The notes beneath the pieces were generated by a model. That model saw only the letters and a list, made by a program, of their open reading frames with translations, did not search any database and had not been told where the DNA came from. Source: Bog-756 sp963839925 (GTDB lineage: Bacteria > Actinomycetota > Acidimicrobiia > Acidimicrobiales > RAAP-2). From it: 64,000 nucleotides of DNA. The translations under genes and the position numbers were made by a program. The stretch is from assembly GCA_963839925.1 (NCBI GenBank), contig CAWIWV010000001.1, positions 372,001 to 436,000 on the forward strand. The letters run 5' to 3'. Shown here one piece after another: positions 30,106 to 38,755 of this stretch. Within the stretch, counting starts at the first letter, position 1. Each line of letters begins with the position of its first letter.

Positions 30106-30240
30106 CTACTGATCAGCGAGGTCGGCGTCGTCGAGCGCCGAAAGGCCTGCGTCGTATCTGCTCCGAAGAACTCGATGAAGCTCCCGCTGGCGGGCTCGGC
30201 GGATCTCGTGGTCGCGGGTCGGTTTTGACCGCTCGGTCAT
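30106..30240 (-). CDS. Very small basic protein
   Basis: 44 residues from ATG 30240, which overlaps the stop of the preceding small gene (ATGA). The sequence is strongly charged and helical ('DHEIRRARQRELHRVLRSRYDAGLSALDD'). No family is recognised. The overlap and the shared strand support it as real; otherwise it could be a chance frame. Confidence 0.4.
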   Translation of the reverse strand: MTERSKPTRDHEIRRARQRELHRVLRSRYDAGLSALDDADLADQ

Positions 30241-30467
30241 GCGGAGGCCCAAGTGTTCCAAAGCCGCATGGTCGCAGGGTCCCCCATGCACTGACCCAGG
30301 TGGCCGCCGAGGAGCCGGCAGCGTGCCATGGTGTCCGGATCGTGCCCGTCGCAACGCACGAGAGGGTCAGTCAGGTCTCGTGCCGCACTTTCTTCAATGG
30401 AGCGGAGGCCGCTGCTTGACCACGTGGGCATCGTTCCCACTGTAGGTCCGTCGGTCGGCTGTTCCAC
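30237..30467 (-). CDS. Small Cys/His-containing protein
   Basis: Up to 76 residues from GTG 30467. The C-terminal part 'VRCDGHDPDTMARCRLLGGHLGQCMGD' has three Cys and several His in the 'C...C.L..GH.G.C' spacing that recurs in small actinobacterial and phage-encoded proteins, perhaps a metal-binding knuckle. The start is uncertain; internal ATG 30431 is possible. Its stop overlaps the following 44-residue gene. Confidence 0.45.
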   Translation of the reverse strand: MEQPTDGPTVGTMPTWSSSGLRSIEESAARDLTDPLVRCDGHDPDTMARCRLLGGHLGQCMGDPATMRLWNTWASA

Positions 30468-30530
30468 GCCTCGGGAAACTGACCCACAGCGAATCCGGTG
30501 GTCGGCATAGAGCGCTGGTTAGGATGCGGC

Positions 30531-31241
30531 ATGGCCACTCCCACTCCTCTCTCTGCCGACCAATCCGCCCGCATCGACCAGCTCGGTGACGCGGTCGCAC
30601 GCTCCCTCGAAGGGAAGACCCTGCTCACTCATCCCTTCTATCTGCGTTGGGAGGCGGGTGAGCTGTCCATCGGCGAGTTGCGTGAGTATGCCGTCCACTA
30701 CCGGGCCTTCGAGTCGGCGCTGCCGGCGGTGCTCACCGCGGTGATGGACCGCCTCGAGGCCGACGGTGACGAAGCCTCTGCGGCACTGGTCGGGGAGAAC
30801 CTTGCCGACGAGCTGGGTCGCCCCGAACCGCATCTGGCGATGTTCGATCGCTTCGCCGGGGCGCTCGGTGACGGAGCAGTCGCAACCGTTCCCGGCCCGG
30901 CAGCGCAAGCGCTCGCCCGCACCTACTTCGACCTTGCCGCCGAGGGTCCGGTCGCAGCGCTTGCGGGTCTCGCCGCCTACGAGACCCAGGCATCGGCGAT
31001 CGCCGCCACCAAGGGTGCGGGCCTCCGTCGCTGGTACGGAGTGGACGAAGCCGGCACCGAGTTCTGGGATGTGCACGCGCAGATGGATGCCGAGCACGGC
31101 GAATGGGCGCTGCACGCGCTGGCCGAGCTCGGCGCCGATCCCGACCAAGTCGCGGATGCCGCGGGCAGGGCTGCCGATGCGTGGTGGGGGTTGCTCGACG
31201 AGCGCGAGGCAGAGGCGCCCCACGTGCCTCAGCTGGTCTGA
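30531..31241 (+). CDS. Iron-containing redox enzyme family (TenA/heme-oxygenase-like fold)
   Basis: 236 residues from ATG 30531. Helical pattern and putative metal ligands match the heme-oxygenase-like diiron family: 'ELREYAVHYRAFE', 'ENLADELGRPEPHL', 'AAYETQASAIAATKGAGLRRWYG' and 'DVHAQMDAEHGEWA'. Members include PqqC, TenA, UndA and CADD-type proteins that oxidise small substrates with two irons. The 'YE.Q.....K..GL..WYG' stretch points to the CADD/iron-containing branch. The substrate cannot be read. It is convergent with the thiolase gene 7 bp away. Confidence 0.8.
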   Translation: MATPTPLSADQSARIDQLGDAVARSLEGKTLLTHPFYLRWEAGELSIGELREYAVHYRAFESALPAVLTAVMDRLEADGDEASAALVGENLADELGRPEPHLAMFDRFAGALGDGAVATVPGPAAQALARTYFDLAAEGPVAALAGLAAYETQASAIAATKGAGLRRWYGVDEAGTEFWDVHAQMDAEHGEWALHALAELGADPDQVADAAGRAADAWWGLLDEREAEAPHVPQLV

Positions 31242-31248
31242 GCTTCTC

Positions 31249-32439
31249 TTACCCCAACGCAGTGCCGACCACCGAGACGAACGAGACCATCTCGCCGGGG
31301 TAGCCCCCGAGGTTGTGGGTGAGGGCGAGGGTCCGGTCGGTTTGGATCTGCCGTTCGGGGGTGGCCTCGCCGCGCAGTTGCAACCAGGTCTCGAAGAACA
31401 TCCGCAGCCCCGATGCGCCGACCGGGTGGCCGAAGCTCTTGAGCCCACCGTCGGGGTTGACCGGCAGCTCGCCGTCGCGATCGAAGGTGCCGGCGAGCAC
31501 TTCCTTCCACGCGGTGCCCCGCTCGGCGAACCCGAGGTCCTCCATCAGCACCAACTCGGTCGGGGTGAAGCAGTCGTGCACCTCGGCGAGGGCGAGCTGG
31601 TGCCTCGGGTCGGTGATGCCGGCCTGGGCGTAGGCGTCCTCTGCGGCGGCGGCGCACTCGGGGAACCAGGTGTAGTCGTAGTCGGGGTCGATGAGGCCAG
31701 AGCCACTACCTGCCGAGAACGAGAGCGCTTTGATGTAGATCGGCTTGTCGGTGTAACGGTGCGCGTCTTCTGCCCGCACCACGATCGCCGCAGCCGCGCC
31801 GTCGGCGACCCCCGCGCAGTCGAACACCCCGAGCCGCCCGGCCACCCGCGGCGACGCGCAGATGGTCTCGGTGGAGACCTCCTTGCGGAATTGTGCCCGT
31901 GGGTTGACCGCACCGTTGCGGTGGTTCTTCCACGAGATGCGGGCGAGCACCTCGGTGAGCTCGTCGTCCGAGACGCCGTACTTCTTTCCGTAGGCGGGGG
32001 CGACCATCGAGAACATCGCGGCGGCGGTCAGCGTGCGGGCGGTTCCGTCGTTCGGGATCGGGAAGGCGTTGAGCCCCTGGTAGCCGGAGTCCTTGACCTT
32101 TTCGGCGCCGAGGGCCATCGCCACGTCGTAGGCGCCGGACGCCACCGCGTAGGCCGCGGCGCGAAGTGCTTCGGACCCGGTGGTGCAGTAGTTCTCGACC
32201 CGGGTGACCGGCTTGCGCTCGAGCTGGAGGGGGCGAGCCAGGGTGATCCCACTCATCCCCGACTGTGCGGTCCCGAACCAGTAGGCGTCCACGCCGTCCT
32301 TGTCGACCCCGGCCGAGGTGAAGGCGTCTTCGGCGGCTTCGATGATCAGGTCGTCGAGACCCTTGTCCCAGTGCTCGGCGAACCGGGTGCAGCCCATGCC
32401 CACGATTGCCACCTGGTCCTTGATGCCATGCGAAGCCAC
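31249..32439 (-). CDS. Thiolase / lipid-transfer (SCP-x, Ltp2-like) protein
   Basis: 396 residues; GTG 32439 has a strong AGGGAGGAG site. Landmarks: 'VAIVGMGCTRFAE', nucleophile region 'VENYCTTGSEALRAAAYAVASG', 'ALAEVHDCFTPTEL' and 'GGLKSFGHPVGASGLRM'. These are typical of the non-condensing SCP2-type thiolases and Ltp2-like aldolases in steroid and branched-chain acyl-CoA degradation. It is followed (upstream by 25 bp) by the HMG-CoA-synthase/OB-fold gene; Ltp2-type enzymes need a DUF35 OB-fold partner, which that neighbour supplies. Confidence 0.87.
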   Translation of the reverse strand: MASHGIKDQVAIVGMGCTRFAEHWDKGLDDLIIEAAEDAFTSAGVDKDGVDAYWFGTAQSGMSGITLARPLQLERKPVTRVENYCTTGSEALRAAAYAVASGAYDVAMALGAEKVKDSGYQGLNAFPIPNDGTARTLTAAAMFSMVAPAYGKKYGVSDDELTEVLARISWKNHRNGAVNPRAQFRKEVSTETICASPRVAGRLGVFDCAGVADGAAAAIVVRAEDAHRYTDKPIYIKALSFSAGSGSGLIDPDYDYTWFPECAAAAEDAYAQAGITDPRHQLALAEVHDCFTPTELVLMEDLGFAERGTAWKEVLAGTFDRDGELPVNPDGGLKSFGHPVGASGLRMFFETWLQLRGEATPERQIQTDRTLALTHNLGGYPGEMVSFVSVVGTALG

Positions 32440-32464
32440 GGTGCTCCTCCCTCCGTCCAGTCCC

Positions 32465-33889
32465 TCAGTGATCCGCCGCGGGCGTCCGCACCGGCTTCGC
32501 CTTCCAGAAGTAGTCGTGAATGCCGTCGGCCGTGTACAGCTTCCGGAAGGTCATCCTGACCCGGTCGCCGATCGCCACGAACTCGGGATCGACGTCGGTC
32601 AACTCGACCGGGAAGCGTCCGCCTCCGTCGAAGTCGAGCACCGCGAACACGATCGGGGGGCTCGGCGAGTAGGCCAGCCGGTCGATGGTGAAGGTGGCGA
32701 TGGTGGCCTCGGTGTCGGCCATCTCGACCGGGTCCATGTCGTCGAGCGAGCCACCCTGCATCGAGATCCGCGCCGGGGGAAGGTGCACCGCCTCGGAGCT
32801 GCGATCGCGCGAGCCGACGAAGCCGAACTTCCAGTCTTCGCTGCGCCACGCCGCGGACGACGAGACCCGCTGGGGCTCGGGTCGCCGCGGCGGCTCGGTG
32901 GTGACCATGCCGCGCCACGACAGGAACTTTCCGTAGGGGAGGTCGGCCGCACCGGCGATCTGGTCCGCCACCGGGTCGGACCGGGTCCACGAGGAGATCG
33001 CTTCGGTCGTTCGAAATACCAGCGCATCGGCGCCGTCGGCCAGACCGACGACGGCCACCACCTGCCCCGGTCCGGACCGCTCCAGCATCGAGGCGAGCAC
33101 CAGACCGACGTGCGCGCTTCCGACCTGCCCGACCGAGGAGCTGAGGTCGTCGGCCAGTGCGCCGTCCCGCACTCCGAGCTTTCGGGCGAGCGCCTTTGCC
33201 GCGCGGGCGTGCATGCCGGCGATCGCAACCTGGTCGACCTGGTCCGCGGTGATCCCCACCGTCTTCAGCGCCGACTCCCACGCCTCGCTGCCGAGCGGGA
33301 CGTAGCGGGTCTCGCCGAAGCGCTCCTCCCAGATCTTCGAACGGCGCTCCCCGGGGGTGCGCCACCGGTCGAGGAACTCGTCACTGACCGACGCCCCGCC
33401 CAAGAACTCGGCGATGACCGGCGTGCCCGGTGCGTCGTCGGCGACCACGACGGCAGCCGCCCCGTCACCGCCGACCGACTCGTCCGGCGAGGTGGGGAGC
33501 CCGTCGCGCAGGTCGGCGAGCACGACCACGGTCGTCCCCTGCCCGGCGAGGCTCGAGCGCAGCGCACCTGCACCGGATCGGAGCGACCCGCCGAAGTCGT
33601 AGGCGGCCACGTGGGAGGGCTGGCGCAGCGCGGCGTGGACCGCGGCGGCGTTGCTCTTGTCGAGATAGGCCGGCGTCGCGGTCGAGAACCAGATGGCGTC
33701 GGGCGCAGATCCCGGCGCGGAACGCAGGGCCAGGCGGGCCGCCTCGACGCCCATGGTGGTGGTGTCCTCGTCGTGGGAGGCGACCGACCGGGTCCCTTTT
33801 CCTCCCCCGGTGCCGAAAAGCTCGGCGATCGCCGACCTCTGGAGGCGGCGGTAGGGGACATAGCCGGCGATGCTGGTGATCCCCCTCAT
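32465..33889 (-). CDS. HMG-CoA-synthase-like protein fused to DUF35 OB-fold domain
   Basis: 474 residues from ATG 33889 (GGAG six bases upstream); an ATG at 33940 exists but lies in a tandem repeat. The N-terminal 300 residues have a thiolase-like fold ('GITSIAGYVPYRRL', 'SVGGDGAAAVVVAD', 'SSSVGQVGSAHVGLVLASML'). The C-terminal part ('LPYGKFLSWRG', 'IATFTIDRLAYSPSPPIVFAVLDFDGGGRFPVELTDVD') is the OB-fold of DUF35 acyl-CoA-binding proteins. The usual nucleophile Cys of HMG-CoA synthases is missing; the aligned stretch reads 'DFGGSLRSGAG'. A scaffolding or acyl-CoA-binding role for the adjacent thiolase is possible. Confidence 0.83.
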   Translation of the reverse strand: MRGITSIAGYVPYRRLQRSAIAELFGTGGGKGTRSVASHDEDTTTMGVEAARLALRSAPGSAPDAIWFSTATPAYLDKSNAAAVHAALRQPSHVAAYDFGGSLRSGAGALRSSLAGQGTTVVVLADLRDGLPTSPDESVGGDGAAAVVVADDAPGTPVIAEFLGGASVSDEFLDRWRTPGERRSKIWEERFGETRYVPLGSEAWESALKTVGITADQVDQVAIAGMHARAAKALARKLGVRDGALADDLSSSVGQVGSAHVGLVLASMLERSGPGQVVAVVGLADGADALVFRTTEAISSWTRSDPVADQIAGAADLPYGKFLSWRGMVTTEPPRRPEPQRVSSSAAWRSEDWKFGFVGSRDRSSEAVHLPPARISMQGGSLDDMDPVEMADTEATIATFTIDRLAYSPSPPIVFAVLDFDGGGRFPVELTDVDPEFVAIGDRVRMTFRKLYTADGIHDYFWKAKPVRTPAADH

Positions 33890-33898
33890 CGCCGCTCC

Positions 33899-33924
33899 TG
33901 TCTCGTTGGTCTGTCTCGTTGGTC
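33899..33924. repeat. 13-bp unit repeated twice in tandem
   Basis: TGTCTCGTTGGTC occurs twice back to back (33899-33911 and 33912-33924), just upstream of the preferred start of the HMG-CoA-synthase-like gene, in the divergent promoter region. It may be a regulator site or slippage product. Confidence 0.75.
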
Positions 33925-33959
33925 TGTCCGGCGTGCTCATCCTATGATGGCCAGAGTAT

Positions 33960-33974
33960 CTGACGGTGAGTCAG
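33960..33974. promoter_or_regulatory. Putative operator palindrome between divergent acyl-CoA genes
   Basis: CTGAC-GGTGA-GTCAG is an inverted repeat with a 5-base spacer, placed between the divergent HMG-CoA-synthase-like and acyl-CoA dehydrogenase genes. TetR- or GntR-type repressors of fatty acid and sterol degradation bind sites of this shape. No regulator gene is present in the window, so the assignment is tentative. Confidence 0.4.
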
Positions 33975-34018
33975 GAACGATCCGCAGCACTCGCCCCACC
34001 CGACCAGAGAGGCCGACC

Positions 34019-35200
34019 ATGGACTTCGAGTTCACCCCGGAGCAGCTCGAATTCGTCAAGGAGGTCGAGGAGTTCCTCGATGCCAACGACGATCCGGAGA
34101 TCTTCGACCTCACCCGCGAGAACATGGCACAGATCGTGGACACCCCGCTCCGTCGCCAGTTCATGGCCAAGGTCGGTGAGCAGGGGTGGCTCGGGATCAC
34201 CTGGCCGGAGGAGTACGGCGGCAAGGCGGGCGAAGGGATCTACGAGTACCTGTTGAACGAGGCGCTCGCCGCCCGGGGCGGTCCGCAGATCGGCAAGGGC
34301 GTGGGGATCATCGGCAAGACGATCATCAGCCACGGGAGCGAACGTCTCAAGCAGGAGTTCCTGCCCAAGATCCTGCGCAACGAGGTCGAGTTCGCGGTCG
34401 GCTACTCGGAGCCCAACGCCGGCTCGGACGCCGCGTCGATGCAGCTGAAGGCCACCCGCGACGGCGACGGCTGGCGCCTCAACGGCCAGAAGACCTGGAC
34501 CACCTCCGCCCACTTCGCCGACTGGTACTGGGTCGGGGCCCGCACCGATCCCGAGGCGCCGAAGCACTTCGGGATCACCCTGTTTCTGGTGCCGATGGAC
34601 CACCCGGGCATCACGGTCAAGGCGATCTGGACCATGGGAGACGAGCGGACCAACGAGGTCTACCTCGACGACGTCTGGGTCTCGGACGACTACGTCGTGG
34701 GTGAGCTCAACAAGGGGTTCCAGTACATCTCGGAGGCGCTCGACTTGGAGCGCTTCACTTTGTTCACCTACTCGCCGATCGCCCAGCGCCTCGATCTCCT
34801 GACCGAGTACGTGAAGGGCGCCGAGCGCGACGGCGAGCCCCTTCGCAAGGATGCGGTCGTCAGATCGCAGATCGCGCAGCTCCACACCCAGGCCGAGGTC
34901 GCCCGGATGCTCGGGCTCAAGTTCGTGTTCGCCTCGTCGCAGGGCGGCGCGCCGCCGACCGCGGAAGCCTCCGAGTACAAGCTGTTCACCACCGAGTACT
35001 CGCGCCGGCTCGCCAACGCGTCGATGGACATCGCCGGAGTCGGCAGCCAACTCCGGGTGCGTGACGAGGACGCCCCGATGGCCGGCCGTGCCGAGTCGAC
35101 CTACCGCTACACGGTGATCGACACGATCGGTGGCGGTGCGTCGGAGATCCAGAAGAACATCATCGCCCGCCGCAAGCTCGGCCTGCCCAAGAACTTCTCG
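34019..35200 (+). CDS. Acyl-CoA dehydrogenase, in frame with the following racemase-like domain
   Basis: 394 residues from ATG 34019. Family features: 'DFEFTPEQLEFVKEVEEFL', 'GWLGITWPEEYGG', FAD/substrate stretch 'FAVGYSEPNAGSDAASMQLKATRDGDGWRLNGQKTWTTSAH', and C-terminal 'TIGGGASEIQKNIIARRKLGLP'. These fit actinobacterial FadE enzymes, including those forming heteromers in steroid side-chain oxidation. No stop codon follows: the frame runs through 'KNFS' into the Met at 35201 that would begin the next gene. It is either a genuine fusion or a lost stop. It lies divergent from the thiolase operon. Confidence 0.87.
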
Positions 35201-36397
<1,197 letters not shown>

Positions 36398-36401
<4 letters not shown>

Positions 36402-37510
36402 GCGCCATCGGGATCGACGACGTCGAAGGACTCCTCGGAGTCGACCAGTACGAAGAGGAGGGGGAGTTCCCGGTCGAGCAGGGCTACATCTGGACGATGT
36501 GCTCGTCGGTCGAGAACGGCAACCCGATCTTCTGGGACGAGAAGGCAGCCGAGGCGGTGACCGGTGGACCGATCGCTCCTCCGACCATGGTGTCGGTGTG
36601 GTTCCGCCCCCACCACTGGGCGCCCGCCCGCACCACCGGCGGATTGCCCCTGCAGGTGCACTTCGACCTGAAGGAAGGTCTCGGTCTCCCCGAGGCGGTG
36701 ATGACCGACAACACGATCGTGTTCCACCAACCGGTGCGCCCGGGGGACCGGCTGGTGACTCGACAGATCCTGCGATCGGTGAGCGGGGAGAAGACCACCA
36801 AGCTGGGCACCGGCCGGTTCTGGGTGATCGACGTGGCCTACGACAACCAGCGGGGCGAACTCGTCGCGGTCGAGAGCTACACCGGTTTCGGCTACCGCCG
36901 CGGTGAACAGGAGGTCAGCTCGGCCACTCCGGCCACTCCGGCCACTCCGGCCGCTGCGGGCACCTCGGGTGGTTCGGATTCGGCTGCTCCCGGTGCGGTC
37001 GAGTCCCCGGTCGCAGGCGACTCCTCGGGTCCGGAGCTCCGGCGCCTCCTCCTCGGCGATGTCGCTGTCGGCCAGAAGATTCCCGACCTGGCCTATCCGG
37101 TCACCGCCACCACCGTCGTGCTCGGCGCGCTGGCCACGCGCGACTGGCGTCCCATGCACCACGACAAGGACTTCGCGGTCCACCGCAACGGGACCCGCGA
37201 CATCTTCCTCAACACGCCGAACCAGGCGGCCTGGTTCGAGCGCTACGTGACCGACTGGACCGGACCCTACGGCCGGCTGCGGCGAATGACCTTCCGGATG
37301 CTCGGCTCGATCTTCCCGGGGGACACCATGGTGTTCGCCGGGACGGTCACCGACACCGGGGTGGACGAGACCGGCTGTGGGTGGGCCGCCCTCGACATCG
37401 CCGTCTCGGTGGACGGTGATCCGAAGACGACCTGCAAGGCGACCGTCGCGTTGCCGGTCGACGATGACGACAACCCCTGGGACCGCGCCGGCGACCGGTG
37501 GCGGCCATGA
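36398..37510 (+). CDS. Double hot-dog MaoC-type enoyl-CoA hydratase
   Basis: 370 residues with two hot-dog domains. The first (about 1-165) has 'GGPIAPPTMVSVWFRPHHW' and 'FHQPVRPGDRLVTRQILRSVSGEKTT'. The second (about 210-360) has the hydratase motif 'ATRDWRPMHHDKDFA' and 'GSIFPGDTMVFAGTVT'. A Pro/Ala/Thr linker (ATP repeats) joins them. Related pairs such as ChsH1/ChsH2 hydrate unsaturated steroid acyl-CoAs; here the two halves are one chain. It overlaps the racemase-like gene and is followed after 34 bp by a second acyl-CoA dehydrogenase, forming a compact beta-oxidation operon. Confidence 0.85.
36923..36949 (+). repeat. Three tandem 9-bp repeats in the MaoC linker
   Basis: GCCACTCCG is repeated three times and encodes the ATPATPATP linker between the two hot-dog domains. 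Copy number could vary by slippage without breaking the frame. Confidence 0.85.
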
Positions 37511-37544
37511 CCGACGACGCAACACCTCGACAGGAGCGTTGACC

Positions 37545-38675
37545 ATGTTGGACCTCGAATTCAGCCCCGAGCAGGAGATGCTCCGCGAGACGGTGCGAGG
37601 GCTCTGTGCCACCGCCTGCCCGCTGAGCGTCGTGCGAGAGCTGGAGGACGACCCCATCGGCTACTCGCCGGAGCTGTGGAAGCAGCTCGCCCACCTCGAT
37701 CTGATCGGGCTCCAACTCCCCGAGGAGTTCGGCGGCTCCGGCATGACCGCGCTCGAGTCGGTTGTCCTCTACGAGGAGCTCGGCCGTTCGCTTGCGCCTA
37801 CCCCTCACTTCGTCAGCTCGATCCTTTCGGGTGGCGCGCTGGTCCAGGCCGGCAGTGACGAGCAGAAGCGTGACTGGCTGCCTCGGATGGTGACCGGCGA
37901 GGCGATCCTCACCCCTGCATGGCTCGAGCCGGAGAACGGCTTCGGTCCCCGCGGCGTGCAGTTGCGTGCGGTTCCCGACGGCGACGGGTTCCTCCTCACC
38001 GGAACCAAGCGTCACGTCGCCTTCGCACGCGCCGCCACCGCCCTGGTCGTGCTGGCCCGCACCGGCGACCGTCCCGAGGAGGTCGACCTCTTCCTCGTCG
38101 ATCCGGGCGCGGACGGCGTCTCGTTGACCCAGCAGATGAGCATCGCCTCGGACACCCAGTACCGGGTCGACCTCGACCGGGTCCGGGTGACGCCGGCCGA
38201 CCGGATCGGGGGCGCCGGTTCCGGATGGTCCACCTGGGACACGGTCATGCACGACGGGATCATCATGGCCGCAGCCCAGGCCGTCGGTGGCGCTCAGTAT
38301 GCGATGGAGATCACCACCCAGTACGCGAAGGACCGGCACCAGTTCGACAAGCCGCTCGGTGCGTTTCAGGCGTTGGCCCACTATCTCGCCGACGCGGCCA
38401 CCTCGGTGGACGGGGCCGAAGTGCTGGTGCACGAGGCGGCGTGGGCGCGCTCGGAGGGACGCAACGTGGCCAAACTGGCCCCGATGGCCAAGCTGTTCGC
38501 CTGCCAGACCTTCCGGGACGTGACCGCCACCGCCCAGCAGATCTTCGGAGGGATCGGGTTCACCGTCGAGTTCGACATCCAGCTCTACTTCCGCCGGGCC
38601 AAGCAGCTCCACATCTCGTGGTGGGACACCCGCTACCTCGAAGAGCTGGTCGCCGCGGCCGTGCTGGACGGCTGA
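37545..38675 (+). CDS. Acyl-CoA dehydrogenase, second subunit type
   Basis: 376 residues from ATG 37545. 'LDLEFSPEQEMLRETVRGL', 'GLQLPEEFGGSGMTALESVVLYEELGRSL', 'LTGTKRHVAFARAATALVVLART', 'YAKDRHQFDKPLGAFQALAHYLAD' and 'TATAQQIFGGIGFTVEFDIQLYFRRAK' fit the family. The region where the catalytic Glu and FAD contacts usually lie differs from the first dehydrogenase, as in the two unlike subunits of heterotetrameric steroid acyl-CoA dehydrogenases. Pairing with the 34.0-kb protein is plausible but not shown by sequence alone. Confidence 0.86.
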   Translation: MLDLEFSPEQEMLRETVRGLCATACPLSVVRELEDDPIGYSPELWKQLAHLDLIGLQLPEEFGGSGMTALESVVLYEELGRSLAPTPHFVSSILSGGALVQAGSDEQKRDWLPRMVTGEAILTPAWLEPENGFGPRGVQLRAVPDGDGFLLTGTKRHVAFARAATALVVLARTGDRPEEVDLFLVDPGADGVSLTQQMSIASDTQYRVDLDRVRVTPADRIGGAGSGWSTWDTVMHDGIIMAAAQAVGGAQYAMEITTQYAKDRHQFDKPLGAFQALAHYLADAATSVDGAEVLVHEAAWARSEGRNVAKLAPMAKLFACQTFRDVTATAQQIFGGIGFTVEFDIQLYFRRAKQLHISWWDTRYLEELVAAAVLDG

Positions 38676-38755
38676 AACCCACCAATTGATCTTCCGGTGC
38701 GCTACGGTCGCGCCGAACCGGGGAGGTTCTCGGTGCTGAACGATGGGGGGAGACC

